In this document: in pieces, positions 1-9,247 of the stretch | How positions within the stretch are numbered: the stretch's first letter is position 1 | Layout: each line of letters opens with the position of its first letter | Assembly: GCF_904846345.1 (NCBI RefSeq) | Contig: NZ_CAJHAJ010000006.1 | Coordinates: 148,958-212,957 of the forward strand | Source of the DNA: Psychrobacter maritimus | GTDB lineage: Bacteria; Pseudomonadota; Gammaproteobacteria; Pseudomonadales; Moraxellaceae | Direction of reading: 5' to 3' | DNA: 64,000 nucleotides | Made by a program: the position numbers and the translations under genes | Notes under the pieces: model-generated | Seen by the model: only the letters and a program-made list of their open reading frames with translations | Database searches by the model: none | Told to the model about the DNA's origin: nothing

Positions 1-621
1 TTTTGGGATAGAGGATTGATTGGGGATGGTAATCATGCGCATCCAGCGCCCAAGAATACGCAACTGATTGACGGTATTAAAACTTTGGCTGCCGCCACTG
101 ACTTGCATAATAGCCAGCGTTTTACCTTGGGTCGGACGTACGCCGCCTAGCGCCAACGGAATCCAGTCAATTTGCGCTTTCATAATACTGGTAATGCTGC
201 CATGGCGTTCTGGACTGACCCATAGCATGCCTTCTGACCACTGTGCCAGCTCGCGTAACTCTTGTACCTTTGGGTGGTCGGCATCTGCGTCATCTGGCAG
301 TGGCAAGCCTGATGGATTAAACATTCGCACCTCGCAGCCGTACCAACGCAATAGACGGCTTGCTTCTTCTGCCGCCAATCTGGAAAATGAGCGCGCACGT
401 AAAGAGCCATATAACACCAATATTCTTGGTGCATGGCGTGGGTCATCTTTACCTACCAAAGACTCAATATCAATAGCGTGTATTTGACTGAAATCAATAT
501 TGGGCAAATCGTTTTTAAGTAAATCAGCAGCGGGTAAATCAGTAGCGCCAATATTGCTATCACTTTTATTATTAAGACCGTCTGCTACTGCTAGGGTTGC
601 GGTGTCTTTAACCTTTGACAT
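1..621 (-). CDS. arsH: ArsH NADPH-dependent FMN reductase (3' end beyond window)
   Basis: This frame is open for 207 codons from an ATG at 621 to the window edge, so the C-terminus is missing. ArsH proteins are flavodoxin-like NADPH:FMN oxidoreductases that detoxify organoarsenicals or quinones in the cytoplasm. The translation shows the family pattern: [12 protein letters not shown] (flavin phosphate loop), [40 protein letters not shown] and [17 protein letters not shown]. About 45 poorly conserved N-terminal residues precede the core. The start codon lies inside the last codons of arsC (14-nt overlap), so the two are probably translationally coupled in one ars operon. No other ars gene is in view. 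The identification rests on recognised motifs. Confidence 0.93.
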   Translation of the reverse strand, partial: MSKVKDTATLAVADGLNNKSDSNIGATDLPAADLLKNDLPNIDFSQIHAIDIESLVGKDDPRHAPRILVLYGSLRARSFSRLAAEEASRLLRWYGCEVRMFNPSGLPLPDDADADHPKVQELRELAQWSEGMLWVSPERHGSITSIMKAQIDWIPLALGGVRPTQGKTLAIMQVSGGSQSFNTVNQLRILGRWMRMITIPNQSSIPK

Positions 622-1015
622 GTTTGACGATTTCCCCATCTTCTTTGGTAAAACTACTGACTGGATTTTCCAGTAATTCAAACACTCGCTCTGACGGTCG
701 GCACAGCGCCGCGCCTTTATTGGTAACAACAATAGGACGATTGATTAAAATAGGGTGCGCTATCATGGCATCAATCAATTGCGCATCGGTCAATGTTGGA
801 TTGTCTAAGCCAATCTCGCTATAGACGTTTTCTTTACTGCGTATTAGCTCGCGCGGCGTGATGTGCATCAATGCCAATAGCTCAACTAAGTACTCACGAG
901 ACGGCGGTGTTTTTAGGTATTCCACCACGTCTGGCGTCTCACCTGAAGCCTGCATAATAGCCAGTGTATTACGAGAGGTGCCGCATTTTGGATTATGAAA
1001 AATCATTGGCGTCAT
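608..1015 (-). CDS. arsC: Arsenate reductase (glutaredoxin type)
   Basis: A 135-residue cytoplasmic enzyme that reduces arsenate to arsenite with glutathione and glutaredoxin. The N-terminal [12 protein letters not shown] carries the catalytic cysteine at residue 11. Arg59, Arg93 (INRPIV) and Arg106 (LCRPSE) fall where the E. coli R773 enzyme has Arg60, Arg94 and Arg107, so all the anion-binding residues look intact. Length is close to the usual ~115-140. It lies directly upstream of arsH and overlaps it by 14 nt, which supports a resistance role rather than a generic YffB/Spx-like function. No ArsR regulator or arsenite pump is visible on this side of the gene, so these would have to lie to the left of the window. 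Confidence 0.93.
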   Translation of the reverse strand: MTPMIFHNPKCGTSRNTLAIMQASGETPDVVEYLKTPPSREYLVELLALMHITPRELIRSKENVYSEIGLDNPTLTDAQLIDAMIAHPILINRPIVVTNKGAALCRPSERVFELLENPVSSFTKEDGEIVKHVKG

Positions 1016-1176
1016 AAGGTTTTCCTCTTAACGTTAAAGGGATTGGATTTGATATATATGAATATTACCAAACAGCCAGGTAATTAAAACAACGTTTGAT
1101 TAAATAAACAAAGCAACATTTGATTCATTAAAAATTAAACTAAAGAGAAGCATCTTTACCTAATAAAAGCAAAACT

Positions 1177-1971
1177 ATGGCAAAAAAATTACTCATTATA
1201 GCGCGAGTTGGATTGGTGGCTATCGGTGCCGTTATCATGGTTGATTGTGCCGTGTTAATGACGGTCGGCAAAATTAACTTTGGCACTGTCGTGCCGTTTT
1301 TATTGGGCAGCGTCTTTGTCACCCATGGGATATTTTGGCATGCCATCCGCAAATTTACTAGGCAAAACCCTTTCCGCAATCGTCTTTGGTATGCGCTATG
1401 GCTGCTGTTTTTTATTTGGCTTATAAGCTTCGGGTTATTTATTTTCTCGTTGCAGCAGCAGATTAAGCGCAGCGCACAGCCTGTGCCTGAGGTCGCGGCG
1501 ATTATTGTATTAGGTTCAGGTACTATCGCAGGAAAGCCAACACCGACGCTTGCTCAGCGTTTAGATACGGCCGCCCCGCTGATTAAAGCACAGCCAGAGG
1601 CGCTAGCGCTGACCAGTGGCGGTATAGGTATGGGGCAGACGCGCAGTGAAGCCAGTATTATGGCGACTTATTTACATGAGACACATGGCATTGCCTTTGA
1701 GCACATTTTACAAGAGGGCAAAAGCACCAGTACCGCCGAAAACTTAATCTATAGCCAAGTAATTTTGGCGGCGCAAAGCGTCTCTATTACCGCGCCTATT
1801 GCCATTGTGACCAGTGACTTTCATACCATTCGCGCCGCTGCCATTGCCAAGCATCAAGGCTACCAGCAGCCTATTCTACTCGCCAGCCCAACGCCGTTAT
1901 CCATTCGCTATAATGCGTGGTTTCGCGAGTATTTTGCCTTTGTCAGTGGTTGGCTATTTGGCGAATATTGA
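1177..1971 (+). CDS. YdcF/ElyC/SanA-family membrane protein (DUF218)
   Basis: 264 residues. Three hydrophobic segments occupy roughly residues 5-28, 32-52 and 66-90, followed by a soluble DUF218 domain from about residue 105. Family signatures visible are IIVLGSGTIAGKPTPTLAQRLDTA, LTSGGIGMGQTRSEASIMATYL, a GKSTSTAENL segment and TSDFHTIRAAAIAK. ElyC and SanA of E. coli belong to this fold and affect envelope barrier or peptidoglycan precursor metabolism; the exact reaction is unknown. The gene is divergent from arsC (161-nt gap) and 88-103 nt upstream of the cardiolipin synthase gene on the same strand. The family is clear, the function is not. Confidence 0.85.
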   Translation: MAKKLLIIARVGLVAIGAVIMVDCAVLMTVGKINFGTVVPFLLGSVFVTHGIFWHAIRKFTRQNPFRNRLWYALWLLFFIWLISFGLFIFSLQQQIKRSAQPVPEVAAIIVLGSGTIAGKPTPTLAQRLDTAAPLIKAQPEALALTSGGIGMGQTRSEASIMATYLHETHGIAFEHILQEGKSTSTAENLIYSQVILAAQSVSITAPIAIVTSDFHTIRAAAIAKHQGYQQPILLASPTPLSIRYNAWFREYFAFVSGWLFGEY

Positions 1972-2074
1972 TAGAATTTAATAAAGCGGTTCATAAATTA
2001 GTACGATAAATAAAACCGTTTTTAAATAAAAATAATAACCATAATTAACCAGAATAATAATGGACGGCAGCCCT

Positions 2075-3526
2075 ATGCTCATCGACATCTTATTAACCAT
2101 TCACTTTATCCTACTGGTACTGATATCCTTGCGCGTCCTATCACGTGATGATTTAACCGCGCCCGCACGCTTGGCTTGGATTGTTATCTTATTCGTCTTA
2201 CCTTATTTTGGCGTATTGGTTTATTGGATGTTTGGTGAGGTGCATTTAGGGCGCAACTTCGCGCGTGAACGTGAAGACATTATCAATAAATTACGTCAAC
2301 ACCGTCCTGCAGTACTCGGTAGCGATGTGGCGTTAACACTGGCCGTCAAACCTGAATACCAAGCAGCCTTTGCTTATTCAGCAAAAGCCACCGGTTTTCA
2401 GACCACGGTGGGCAATCGCGCCGAGCTGATGGCTGATGCCGCTGAGACCCGCAGTCGTATGATTGCCGATTTTGATGCGGCAACCGACCATATCCATGTG
2501 CTGTATTATATTTGGCTGGTCGATGGTATGGGCACTGCTACCGCCCAAGCACTGATTCGCGCCGCAAAGCGCGGCGTTACCTGCCGAGCAATGGTCGATG
2601 GTATGGGCTCGCGCAAGATGGTCGGCTCAACGCTATGGCAAGAAATGAAGGACGCGGGTGTACAGCTTAGTGTTGCCCTACCGTTGACCAATATATTCAA
2701 AGTGCTGCTATTCAGCCGTATTGACTTGCGTAATCACCGTAAAATTACCGTGATTGATGGCAAGATTGGCTACGCTGGCAGCCGAAATTGTGCCGACCCT
2801 GAGTTTATGGTAAAACCCAAATACGCCCCTTGGGTCGATATTATGCTGCGCATCGAAGGTCCCATCGTTGCGCAAACTCAGATGCTATTTGCCAGTGATT
2901 GGCTGACTGAAAACCCTGATACGCCGCTCGATAGCTTTCCGTATGCGACGGATTTGCAGCCAAATCTGCCGACCAATGATTTTGCTGCGCAAGTTTTCTC
3001 TGATGGTCCGACCCAGCGCCATGGCACCACGCCGCAGTTTTTAGGCGCTTTGATTAGCCAAGCTCAGCACACGCTAATGATTTCTACGCCTTATTTCGTG
3101 CCTGATTATTCACTGGTGAGCATTCTATGTGCGACGGCCTATCGCGGAGTTGAGGTGACGATGGTTTTCCCGAAGAAAAACGACTCCTTTATCGTCGCTG
3201 CAACCAGTCATAGCTACTATTGGCAATTGCTAGAAGCAGGGGTGAAAATCTATGAGTATAAACCCGGATTGCTACATGCCAAAACTCTAACCGTCGATGG
3301 TCAAATCAGCTTGATTGGCTCGAGCAATTTGGATTTACGCAGCTTTGATTTGAATTATGAAAACAACATTCTCTTTAGTGATAAAGCGCTCACCGCGGCT
3401 ATTATCGAGCGTCAATATCAGTATATCGCTGACTCTGATGAAGTGACGCGCGAAGAAGTGAAAAACTGGCCGCTGTCTTATCGGATTTGGAATAATATCG
3501 TTGCCACTATGGGACCGGTTTTATAA
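2075..3526 (+). CDS. cls: Cardiolipin synthase (phospholipase D superfamily)
   Basis: About 483 residues. It makes cardiolipin from phosphatidylglycerol at the inner membrane. Two N-terminal transmembrane helices (roughly residues 1-20 and 33-55) precede two phospholipase D HKD motifs: NHRKITVIDGKIGYAGSRN near residue 230 and LHAKTLTVDGQISLIGSSN near residue 405. Both have intact H-x-K-x4-D. The length matches ClsA-type enzymes. An ATG at 2060 in the same frame would add five residues, but the GGACGG ahead of 2075 looks the better ribosome-binding site. Three 14-bp tandem repeats follow the stop codon. ClsA versus ClsB/C cannot be decided from motifs alone; the two N-terminal helices favour ClsA. 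Confidence 0.92.
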   Translation: MLIDILLTIHFILLVLISLRVLSRDDLTAPARLAWIVILFVLPYFGVLVYWMFGEVHLGRNFAREREDIINKLRQHRPAVLGSDVALTLAVKPEYQAAFAYSAKATGFQTTVGNRAELMADAAETRSRMIADFDAATDHIHVLYYIWLVDGMGTATAQALIRAAKRGVTCRAMVDGMGSRKMVGSTLWQEMKDAGVQLSVALPLTNIFKVLLFSRIDLRNHRKITVIDGKIGYAGSRNCADPEFMVKPKYAPWVDIMLRIEGPIVAQTQMLFASDWLTENPDTPLDSFPYATDLQPNLPTNDFAAQVFSDGPTQRHGTTPQFLGALISQAQHTLMISTPYFVPDYSLVSILCATAYRGVEVTMVFPKKNDSFIVAATSHSYYWQLLEAGVKIYEYKPGLLHAKTLTVDGQISLIGSSNLDLRSFDLNYENNILFSDKALTAAIIERQYQYIADSDEVTREEVKNWPLSYRIWNNIVATMGPVL

Positions 3527-3568
3527 ATGAGTCCTTGTTCATGAGTACTTATTAATGAGTATTTGTTA
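3527..3568. repeat. Three 14-bp tandem repeats directly after the cls stop
   Basis: Three units of consensus ATGAGTNCTTNTTN (3527-3540, 3541-3554, 3555-3568) begin on the base after the TAA stop of cls. Units differ at two to four positions. No coding role is evident. Confidence 0.85.
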
Positions 3569-3620
3569 AAGAAAAAGTATTAACATGAAATAATTTGTCA
3601 TTAAATGTACTTTATTAATT

Positions 3621-4568
3621 CTATTGAACCGCTGTTTTTTGCAAAATATAGATGACAAATTTAGCTTCAGTTTCAAAAGGCTTTGCTGTCACTTCTGCTA
3701 GTAGCGCCTGTCTCTTGTCGCTACGCGCACGATACGCATAAGGGGTCATGGTCATTAAGTCCGCCAATTCCTCTGCCGATAAATTTAAACTACTGCTGAT
3801 ATGATGGGTTTCTAGCAGCTGGAAATAAGGCGCTAATTCCTGCAAAAACTTCTCAGAATCATGCTCACGAACGTCATCAAATAACGCCTCCCGCATCGTC
3901 GCCAAATGCCCCATATCGGGCTTGGCAATGATTAGATAGCCCTCATCGCTTAATACCTCATTAAACGCCTCTGGTAAGATGGGGCTAAAAATACTGCTAA
4001 TGCCATTGATGCTATGCGCGCGTAGCGGTAAATGCGCCGCGCTAGTGACCAGTGGATAGATGGCTGCCGCTTTAATTACCTCTGTGGCAGAATCGTCTTT
4101 AACTGGCTGATACCAAAGACGACCTAAAGCCTTACTGGTTTTTGCAAGCTCCACAACGGCAGGTTTACTGATATCCGCCGCAATCAGTACATCCATGCCC
4201 GTTTGCGCCATTGCCTGCGTGTAATAGCCTTCTCCACAGCCAATATCCAGCCAGTTGATAGGCTTATCTTTTTGGTTAATACTGGCTTTTTTTGCCGTCA
4301 GTAGCGACGCCATCTTTTGGCAAATTAAGTCATTTAATGGCTGATAATGTCCGACATTTAAAAACCGTTTGCGCGCATCAATTGATTGCTGACTATCGCC
4401 CGGTGCTTTAGATTTTTTTTGTTGTACCGGTAATAGATTGACATAACCCTGACGCGCCACATCAAACGGATGAGCCGTTTGCTTTGGATGCAAGCTGCCA
4501 TCACAGCGCCACGTATCGTCAGCTGGTTGCAGAGGTGATTGGCAAAGGGGACAAATAAATAAGCTCAC
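3621..4568 (-). CDS. rlmA: 23S rRNA (guanine-N1)-methyltransferase RlmA
   Basis: 315 residues. RlmA methylates N1 of G745 in helix 35 of 23S rRNA using S-adenosylmethionine. The N-terminal zinc ribbon CPLCQSPL...C...H is followed by the family signature FDVARQGYVNLLPVQQKKSKAPGDS and ARKRFLNVGHYQPL, then a Rossmann methyltransferase domain with SAM loop WLDIGCGEGYYTQAMA and motif IFSPILPEAF. The start is GTG at 4568 preceded by a GAGAT-like site. Length is slightly above E. coli RlmA (269). It lies downstream of mraY on the same strand, but an intrinsic terminator between the two suggests its own promoter. A role in macrolide tolerance is known for some homologues and cannot be inferred here. 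Confidence 0.9.
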   Translation of the reverse strand: MSLFICPLCQSPLQPADDTWRCDGSLHPKQTAHPFDVARQGYVNLLPVQQKKSKAPGDSQQSIDARKRFLNVGHYQPLNDLICQKMASLLTAKKASINQKDKPINWLDIGCGEGYYTQAMAQTGMDVLIAADISKPAVVELAKTSKALGRLWYQPVKDDSATEVIKAAAIYPLVTSAAHLPLRAHSINGISSIFSPILPEAFNEVLSDEGYLIIAKPDMGHLATMREALFDDVREHDSEKFLQELAPYFQLLETHHISSSLNLSAEELADLMTMTPYAYRARSDKRQALLAEVTAKPFETEAKFVIYILQKTAVQ

Positions 4569-4669
4569 AAGTATCTCAACGTCATCACAATATGGCTGTC
4601 ATTTTAACAAAGTTCAGGCTTCGTAAGGGATAAAAGGCATAACAAAAGAAAAGTTAGCATAGGACATAA

Positions 4670-4705
4670 AAAAGCCATCTTAGATTTTAAGATGGCTTTT
4701 TATTC
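4670..4705 (-). terminator. Intrinsic terminator after mraY
   Basis: A 13-bp perfect stem (AAAAGCCATCTTA / TAAGATGGCTTTT) with a 5-nt loop at 4683-4687. On the minus strand the stem is followed by a run of six T. It ends the dcw transcript before rlmA. Confidence 0.9.
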
Positions 4706-4737
4706 ATATTTTGTTGACGACTTATTTTATTGATGAC

Positions 4738-5856
4738 TTAACGCAGTTTTAAGGTCATCAGCCCAAGAATCACAAGGATAATGGCAATAATCCAAAACCT
4801 TGCCACCACTTGCGTCTCTTTCCAGCCAATCTCTTCAAAGTGATGATGCAATGGTGCCATGCGAAAGACGCGCTTTTTACGCAGTTTATACGAGCCAACC
4901 TGTAGCATGACCGACAATGCTTCAGCGACAAACAGACCGCCCATAATGGCAAAGGCAATCTCTTGACGGGTCATAACCGCAATCGTACCGAGCATCGCGC
5001 CCAATGCTAACGCCCCAACATCACCCATAAATACTTGCGCTGGATGGGCATTAAACCATAAGAAACCAAGCCCCGCGCCAATCATCGAACCACAGACAAT
5101 AATCACTTCCGAGTTATAGGCAATATAAGGTACATGCAAGTAATCCGCAAAGCGCACGTCACCCGAAACATAAGCCATGGCGCCTAAACCTGCTGCGACC
5201 AAAACTACGGGCAAAATAGCCAAACCATCCAAGCCATCGGTTAAGTTGACAGAGTTAGAAGCACCATTAATCACAAAGTAGGTAAAGATAATAAAGCCAA
5301 TACCAAACGGCACGGCTGAGAAGGGAATTATCCAATCTTTAAAAATCGGTAGCAGCAAATCCTGCATCTCACGCGTGGTCGCCATATCCGGCTGCAAGGT
5401 AGCAATATAATATAAAGATATACCGACGAATAACGCGCCCATCGAGAGCCAAAAGTATTTTTTGCGGGCGATTAAACCTTTGGGGTCTTTATACTTAATT
5501 TTAAGCCAATCATCTGCCCAACCAACCGCGCCAAAGATAATCATCACAATAAGCAAAATCCACACATAGGGATTGTTTAATCGCGCCCACAGCAAGGTTG
5601 AGACCCCAATCGCGCTCAAAATCAGTACCCCACCCATGGTCGGCGTACCGGTTTTGGCCAAATGCGACTGCGGACCATCATTACGAATCGCCTGACCATA
5701 CTTCAGCGCACGCAGACGTCGAATGACGCGTCCCCCAAAAATCATGCTAAAGGCAAGCGCGGTAATGACCGCTAGTAACGCGCGCAGCGTCAACGAAGAA
5801 ACCGCAGAAAACGGCGTATAATACTGACCAAGCCAGCCAAACAACCAAACTAACAC
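4738..5856 (-). CDS. mraY: Phospho-N-acetylmuramoyl-pentapeptide-transferase
   Basis: 372 residues, a polytopic inner-membrane enzyme that transfers phospho-MurNAc-pentapeptide from UDP to undecaprenyl phosphate, giving lipid I. About ten hydrophobic helices are visible. Conserved catalytic motifs are present: TPTMGG, the aspartate pair in [20 protein letters not shown], the loop motif [12 protein letters not shown] and the C-terminal PLHHHFE. The start is GTG at 5856, with a GAGGAG ribosome-binding site lying over the murF stop (3-nt gap), so it is translationally linked to murF. It is the last gene of the cluster: a terminator follows, and the murD/ftsW/murG genes that follow mraY in E. coli are absent here. 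Confidence 0.98.
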   Translation of the reverse strand: MLVWLFGWLGQYYTPFSAVSSLTLRALLAVITALAFSMIFGGRVIRRLRALKYGQAIRNDGPQSHLAKTGTPTMGGVLILSAIGVSTLLWARLNNPYVWILLIVMIIFGAVGWADDWLKIKYKDPKGLIARKKYFWLSMGALFVGISLYYIATLQPDMATTREMQDLLLPIFKDWIIPFSAVPFGIGFIIFTYFVINGASNSVNLTDGLDGLAILPVVLVAAGLGAMAYVSGDVRFADYLHVPYIAYNSEVIIVCGSMIGAGLGFLWFNAHPAQVFMGDVGALALGAMLGTIAVMTRQEIAFAIMGGLFVAEALSVMLQVGSYKLRKKRVFRMAPLHHHFEEIGWKETQVVARFWIIAIILVILGLMTLKLR

Positions 5857-5859
5857 CGC

Positions 5860-7317
5860 CTACTCCTCGACTAGCGCATTGATAAGGGTTTCCATTTCCA
5901 TGGAACGTGAGCCTTTAAACAGCACCGTACAAGGCTGCGCTTGCTGTGCTTGTAAATAAGGCTGTAAATAGGCCAATAAACTGTCTTTATCAGCAAAGGC
6001 ATGGGCGTTGATAGCAGAAATCTCTTGCGCGCCTGCCACCGTATAAGGGGCGTATTCACCAACACACAGCAGCACATTGATGCCGGTGGTCGCAATGGTA
6101 CGACCCAAACTTTGATGCTCGCTGACCGCCGCTTCTCCAAGCTCGGCAATATCACCGAGTACCATCACTTGCGTACCTGTCTGCGCCGCAAGCACCTTAG
6201 CTGCCGCTCGCACCGAATGCGGATTGGCATTATAAGTATCATCGATCAAACGATGCATACCGAGTAGTTGGCTGTTTAAGCGCCCCTTAGCAGGACGGGC
6301 ATTTTCAAGTCCGACGACGATATCACTGATATCGATATTTAACGCATGGGCACAAGCAGCAGCGGCCAAGGCATTATTGACATTATGCTCGCCCGCTAAC
6401 GGCAGATTGATATCATGGACTTGGCTGCCAATATGCAGCTTAAACTCGCTGCGTTCAGGCTCAACATCTAAATGGCTGGCACTGACATCGGTATTGCCAA
6501 AGCCAATCACGTGAGAGGTATGCTTTTCAGCGATACGGCGCAGCTTATTGGTAAAGTCATCTTTATCAGGGACGATAGCGTACTGCGTGTCATTCAAAGT
6601 ATGGTAAATCTCAGCCTTGGTTTGGCAAATGCCTTCACGGCTGCCAAATTCCCCTAAATGCGCGGTACCAATATTGAGAACACAAGCGACATCCGGCTTT
6701 ACAATCTCAGTAGTATAAGCAATCTCACCAATATGGTTAGCGCCTAGCTCCAAAATCGCATAGCGATGATGATCGGATAATTCGAGCAACATCATCGGCA
6801 CACCCAAGTCATTATTTAGGTTGCCACGGGTAATCAGCGTCGGCGCCAAGCGTCCAAAGATACTACCGAGCATCTCTTTGCAAGTAGTCTTGCCGCTAGA
6901 ACCAGTAATGGCAATCACAGTCAAATTTTTATGCTGCTGACGACGATAAGCTGCCAATTGTCCTAACGCCAAACGCGTGTCATCAACAACTAATTGTGCA
7001 ATATCAGCAGAAATGGGACGTGAAACGATAGCTGCAACCGCACCTTGTTCGATGGCGGTAGCGATATAATCGTGACCATCAAAATTATCACCGCTGAGCG
7101 CCAAAAAGATATCGCCGGGTTTTATGGTACGGGTATCGGTAGCGATACGAGTGCTGCTAATGGGTTTGCTTGCGCCCGTGCTGTTATTGCTTGATGTCGT
7201 TTGACCATCAGCAAATTGCCAATGGCCACCCAGTGTTGCGGTTGCCGCAAGCAGATTGTCTACTTGCCAAACATACAGCCCTTGCGACTGAATGCTGTTA
7301 TCGTTGTCGGCTGTCAT
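5860..7317 (-). CDS. murF: UDP-N-acetylmuramoyl-tripeptide--D-alanyl-D-alanine ligase
   Basis: 485 residues. A cytoplasmic ATP-dependent ligase that adds D-Ala-D-Ala to UDP-MurNAc-tripeptide, completing the pentapeptide. The N-terminal Mur ligase domain contains TDTRTIKPGDIFLALSG and the DGHDYI motif. The ATP loop is ITGSSGKTTCKEM near residue 140, and the central domain shows TRGNLNNDLGVP, LELGANHIGEI and NIGTAHLGEFGS. The C-terminal domain includes DDTYNANPHSV and VMLGDIAELGE. A short S/N/T-rich insert (about residues 40-55) interrupts the N-terminal domain relative to E. coli MurF (452 residues). Its stop lies 3 nt before the mraY start. Confidence 0.98.
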   Translation of the reverse strand: MTADNDNSIQSQGLYVWQVDNLLAATATLGGHWQFADGQTTSSNNSTGASKPISSTRIATDTRTIKPGDIFLALSGDNFDGHDYIATAIEQGAVAAIVSRPISADIAQLVVDDTRLALGQLAAYRRQQHKNLTVIAITGSSGKTTCKEMLGSIFGRLAPTLITRGNLNNDLGVPMMLLELSDHHRYAILELGANHIGEIAYTTEIVKPDVACVLNIGTAHLGEFGSREGICQTKAEIYHTLNDTQYAIVPDKDDFTNKLRRIAEKHTSHVIGFGNTDVSASHLDVEPERSEFKLHIGSQVHDINLPLAGEHNVNNALAAAACAHALNIDISDIVVGLENARPAKGRLNSQLLGMHRLIDDTYNANPHSVRAAAKVLAAQTGTQVMVLGDIAELGEAAVSEHQSLGRTIATTGINVLLCVGEYAPYTVAGAQEISAINAHAFADKDSLLAYLQPYLQAQQAQPCTVLFKGSRSMEMETLINALVEE

Positions 7318-7424
7318 AATGATTACCTTATATATGATGACTACTTATCTTTGATATTTGAGAATGTATGTTTTTTAAAAAGTATAAAAAATGAGGCGCA
7401 AGCGCTATTATTTATCTATAAAGG

Positions 7425-9176
7425 CTATACCCGCCCTGCTTGCTTTAAAGCATTTTGCAAAATAACACTGTCGTCAAAATCATAACGAACATGGTTAATT
7501 TCTTGATAGGTTTCATGACCCTTGCCCGCGATAACGACAATATCATCAGGCGATGCTTGATTGACCGCATATTCGATGGCGGTTTGGCGCGCCGGTTCGA
7601 TATGGGCACGTTGATATTGCTCGTTTGTCATGCCTGCTTGCATATCTTGCAAGATTACATTTGGGTCTTCGGTACGTGGATTATCCGCCGTCAATACAAC
7701 GTTATCGGCGCCCGCCAATCCCGCTTGCGCCATCAATGGGCGCTTGCCCGCATCACGGTCGCCGCCACAACCAAACACTGCCCATAGCTGACCTTTACAA
7801 TGGGTTTTTAGGCTGGCAAGTACTTGGCTTAACGCATCAGGCGTATGCGCATAATCAACAATAAAACAACCATCATTGGATGGCACACGCTGCATACGTC
7901 CAACCGCACCTTGTAGCTGCGGGATAACGGCCGCAATGCGCTCCAAACTAATTCCTAGGGCTACAGCTGCGGCAATAGCAGCCAGCAAATTGGCAACGTT
8001 AAAACGACCCAATAATGGGCTGACGATATTAATACCATTGGTTTCTTTGTTTTTAAAATCAGCATTATCAAAGTCACTGTTACCAAAATCAGTACGCAGC
8101 GCAATCTCAACACCGTGCAAACTTGGCTTGATTTCAGCGGCAACAAAGTTCGCAGATTTTGCTGGGTCTAAACTATAGGTCCAAACCGTTAATTGGCTGG
8201 CATGCGCGGTATCGAGCATAATCTGTGCATGCTCGTCATCGATATTGATGATGGCGTGGGTTAACTCTGGGAAATGTGCTTTATCAAACAGCTTAGCTTT
8301 TGCCGCAGCATACTCTGCCATATCGGCATGATAATCTAGATGATCGCGGCTCAAATTGGTATAAATCGCCACCGATACAGGCATCCCTTGTAAACGCTGC
8401 TGATCTAAACCGTGCGAGCTTGCTTCTAATGCCAATAGCTCAGCATTCTCTGTACCCATTTGATATAAGAACTTCTGTACCGCTAAGGCATCACCGGTGG
8501 TATGGCTGGCTTGCACCAGAGCGCCTAATCTACCGTTACCTGCTGTTCCCATCACGGCGCTACTCATGTCAGTTAGCTGCGTCAATTGCGCCACCAATTG
8601 GCTGATAGTGGTTTTGCCATTGGTGCCCGTTACTGCGACGACCGTCGGCAAGGTTACAGACCGCTGATATTGCAAACGCGCCTGAATCAAGTCACCTAAA
8701 AAATCACGGATATTGGGCACATATAATACGGGGCAAGGCAGGCGGTCCAATTGCTGCTGTGCGATAGATTCAGCATTATCATCAGTTAAAGCAAGATTGG
8801 TATGTGGCGGTACATTAGCTTTGGTAAGCAAAGCGCGCGGGTCAATTTCTGCTAGGATAAACGCCGCATTTTGCGCGGCTTGATAAAGGTAGTCACGACT
8901 TTTTTGACAGTTTGGCGTATGACTTTTTAATAACACAAAGACATCGTTGGCTACCAACTGACGGCTGTCTAAGCAGAACTGCTCAAATGGGATATTGGCA
9001 AGCGATGTTTTTAGATTGGGCAACTGACTGTTAGATGCGATTATCATCGCTGTCAATGCTTGCGCTAGGCTTTGTTTGTCTTTATGGTTCTGCCTATGAC
9101 TGTCGCTACCGCTGGCTTCAATCAGCTGTTGCAAGGTGACTGTGGTGCTGCTTGGCGACGAGATAGACGGAGTCAT
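7425..9176 (-). CDS. murE: UDP-MurNAc-L-Ala-D-Glu--meso-DAP ligase
   Basis: About 583 residues, against roughly 495 in E. coli. It adds meso-diaminopimelate to the stem peptide. The ATP loop is VTGTNGKTTISQL, and the amino-acid specificity motif reads TADNPRTEDP; DNPR is the known marker of meso-DAP enzymes, so the wall is the usual Gram-negative type. The start is placed at ATG 9176, with AGGA eight bases upstream; a TTG two codons earlier is less likely. The extra length comes from an N-terminal S/T/Q-rich leader and an insert near residue 365 made of three degenerate five-residue repeats (FGNSD, FDNAD, FKNKE). A 107-nt gap separates it from murF. Confidence 0.97.
   Translation of the reverse strand: MTPSISSPSSTTVTLQQLIEASGSDSHRQNHKDKQSLAQALTAMIIASNSQLPNLKTSLANIPFEQFCLDSRQLVANDVFVLLKSHTPNCQKSRDYLYQAAQNAAFILAEIDPRALLTKANVPPHTNLALTDDNAESIAQQQLDRLPCPVLYVPNIRDFLGDLIQARLQYQRSVTLPTVVAVTGTNGKTTISQLVAQLTQLTDMSSAVMGTAGNGRLGALVQASHTTGDALAVQKFLYQMGTENAELLALEASSHGLDQQRLQGMPVSVAIYTNLSRDHLDYHADMAEYAAAKAKLFDKAHFPELTHAIINIDDEHAQIMLDTAHASQLTVWTYSLDPAKSANFVAAEIKPSLHGVEIALRTDFGNSDFDNADFKNKETNGINIVSPLLGRFNVANLLAAIAAAVALGISLERIAAVIPQLQGAVGRMQRVPSNDGCFIVDYAHTPDALSQVLASLKTHCKGQLWAVFGCGGDRDAGKRPLMAQAGLAGADNVVLTADNPRTEDPNVILQDMQAGMTNEQYQRAHIEPARQTAIEYAVNQASPDDIVVIAGKGHETYQEINHVRYDFDDSVILQNALKQAGRV
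8043..8087 (-). repeat. In-frame 15-bp degenerate tandem repeat in murE
   Basis: Three 15-bp units (8043-8057, 8058-8072, 8073-8087) encode FKNKE, FDNAD and FGNSD when read on the minus strand. They form an insert not expected in the MurE fold at this point. Confidence 0.7.
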
Positions 9177-9247
9177 TGGCAAATCCTAAACGGTTAAAAC
9201 GCATCAAATGGTTAATAGCGGAATATTTAAAAAGATTACTTTTTTAT

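Noticed and set aside
68..487. 139-codon open frame on the plus strand
   Set aside because: It is antisense to arsH, whose motifs are unmistakable on the other strand.
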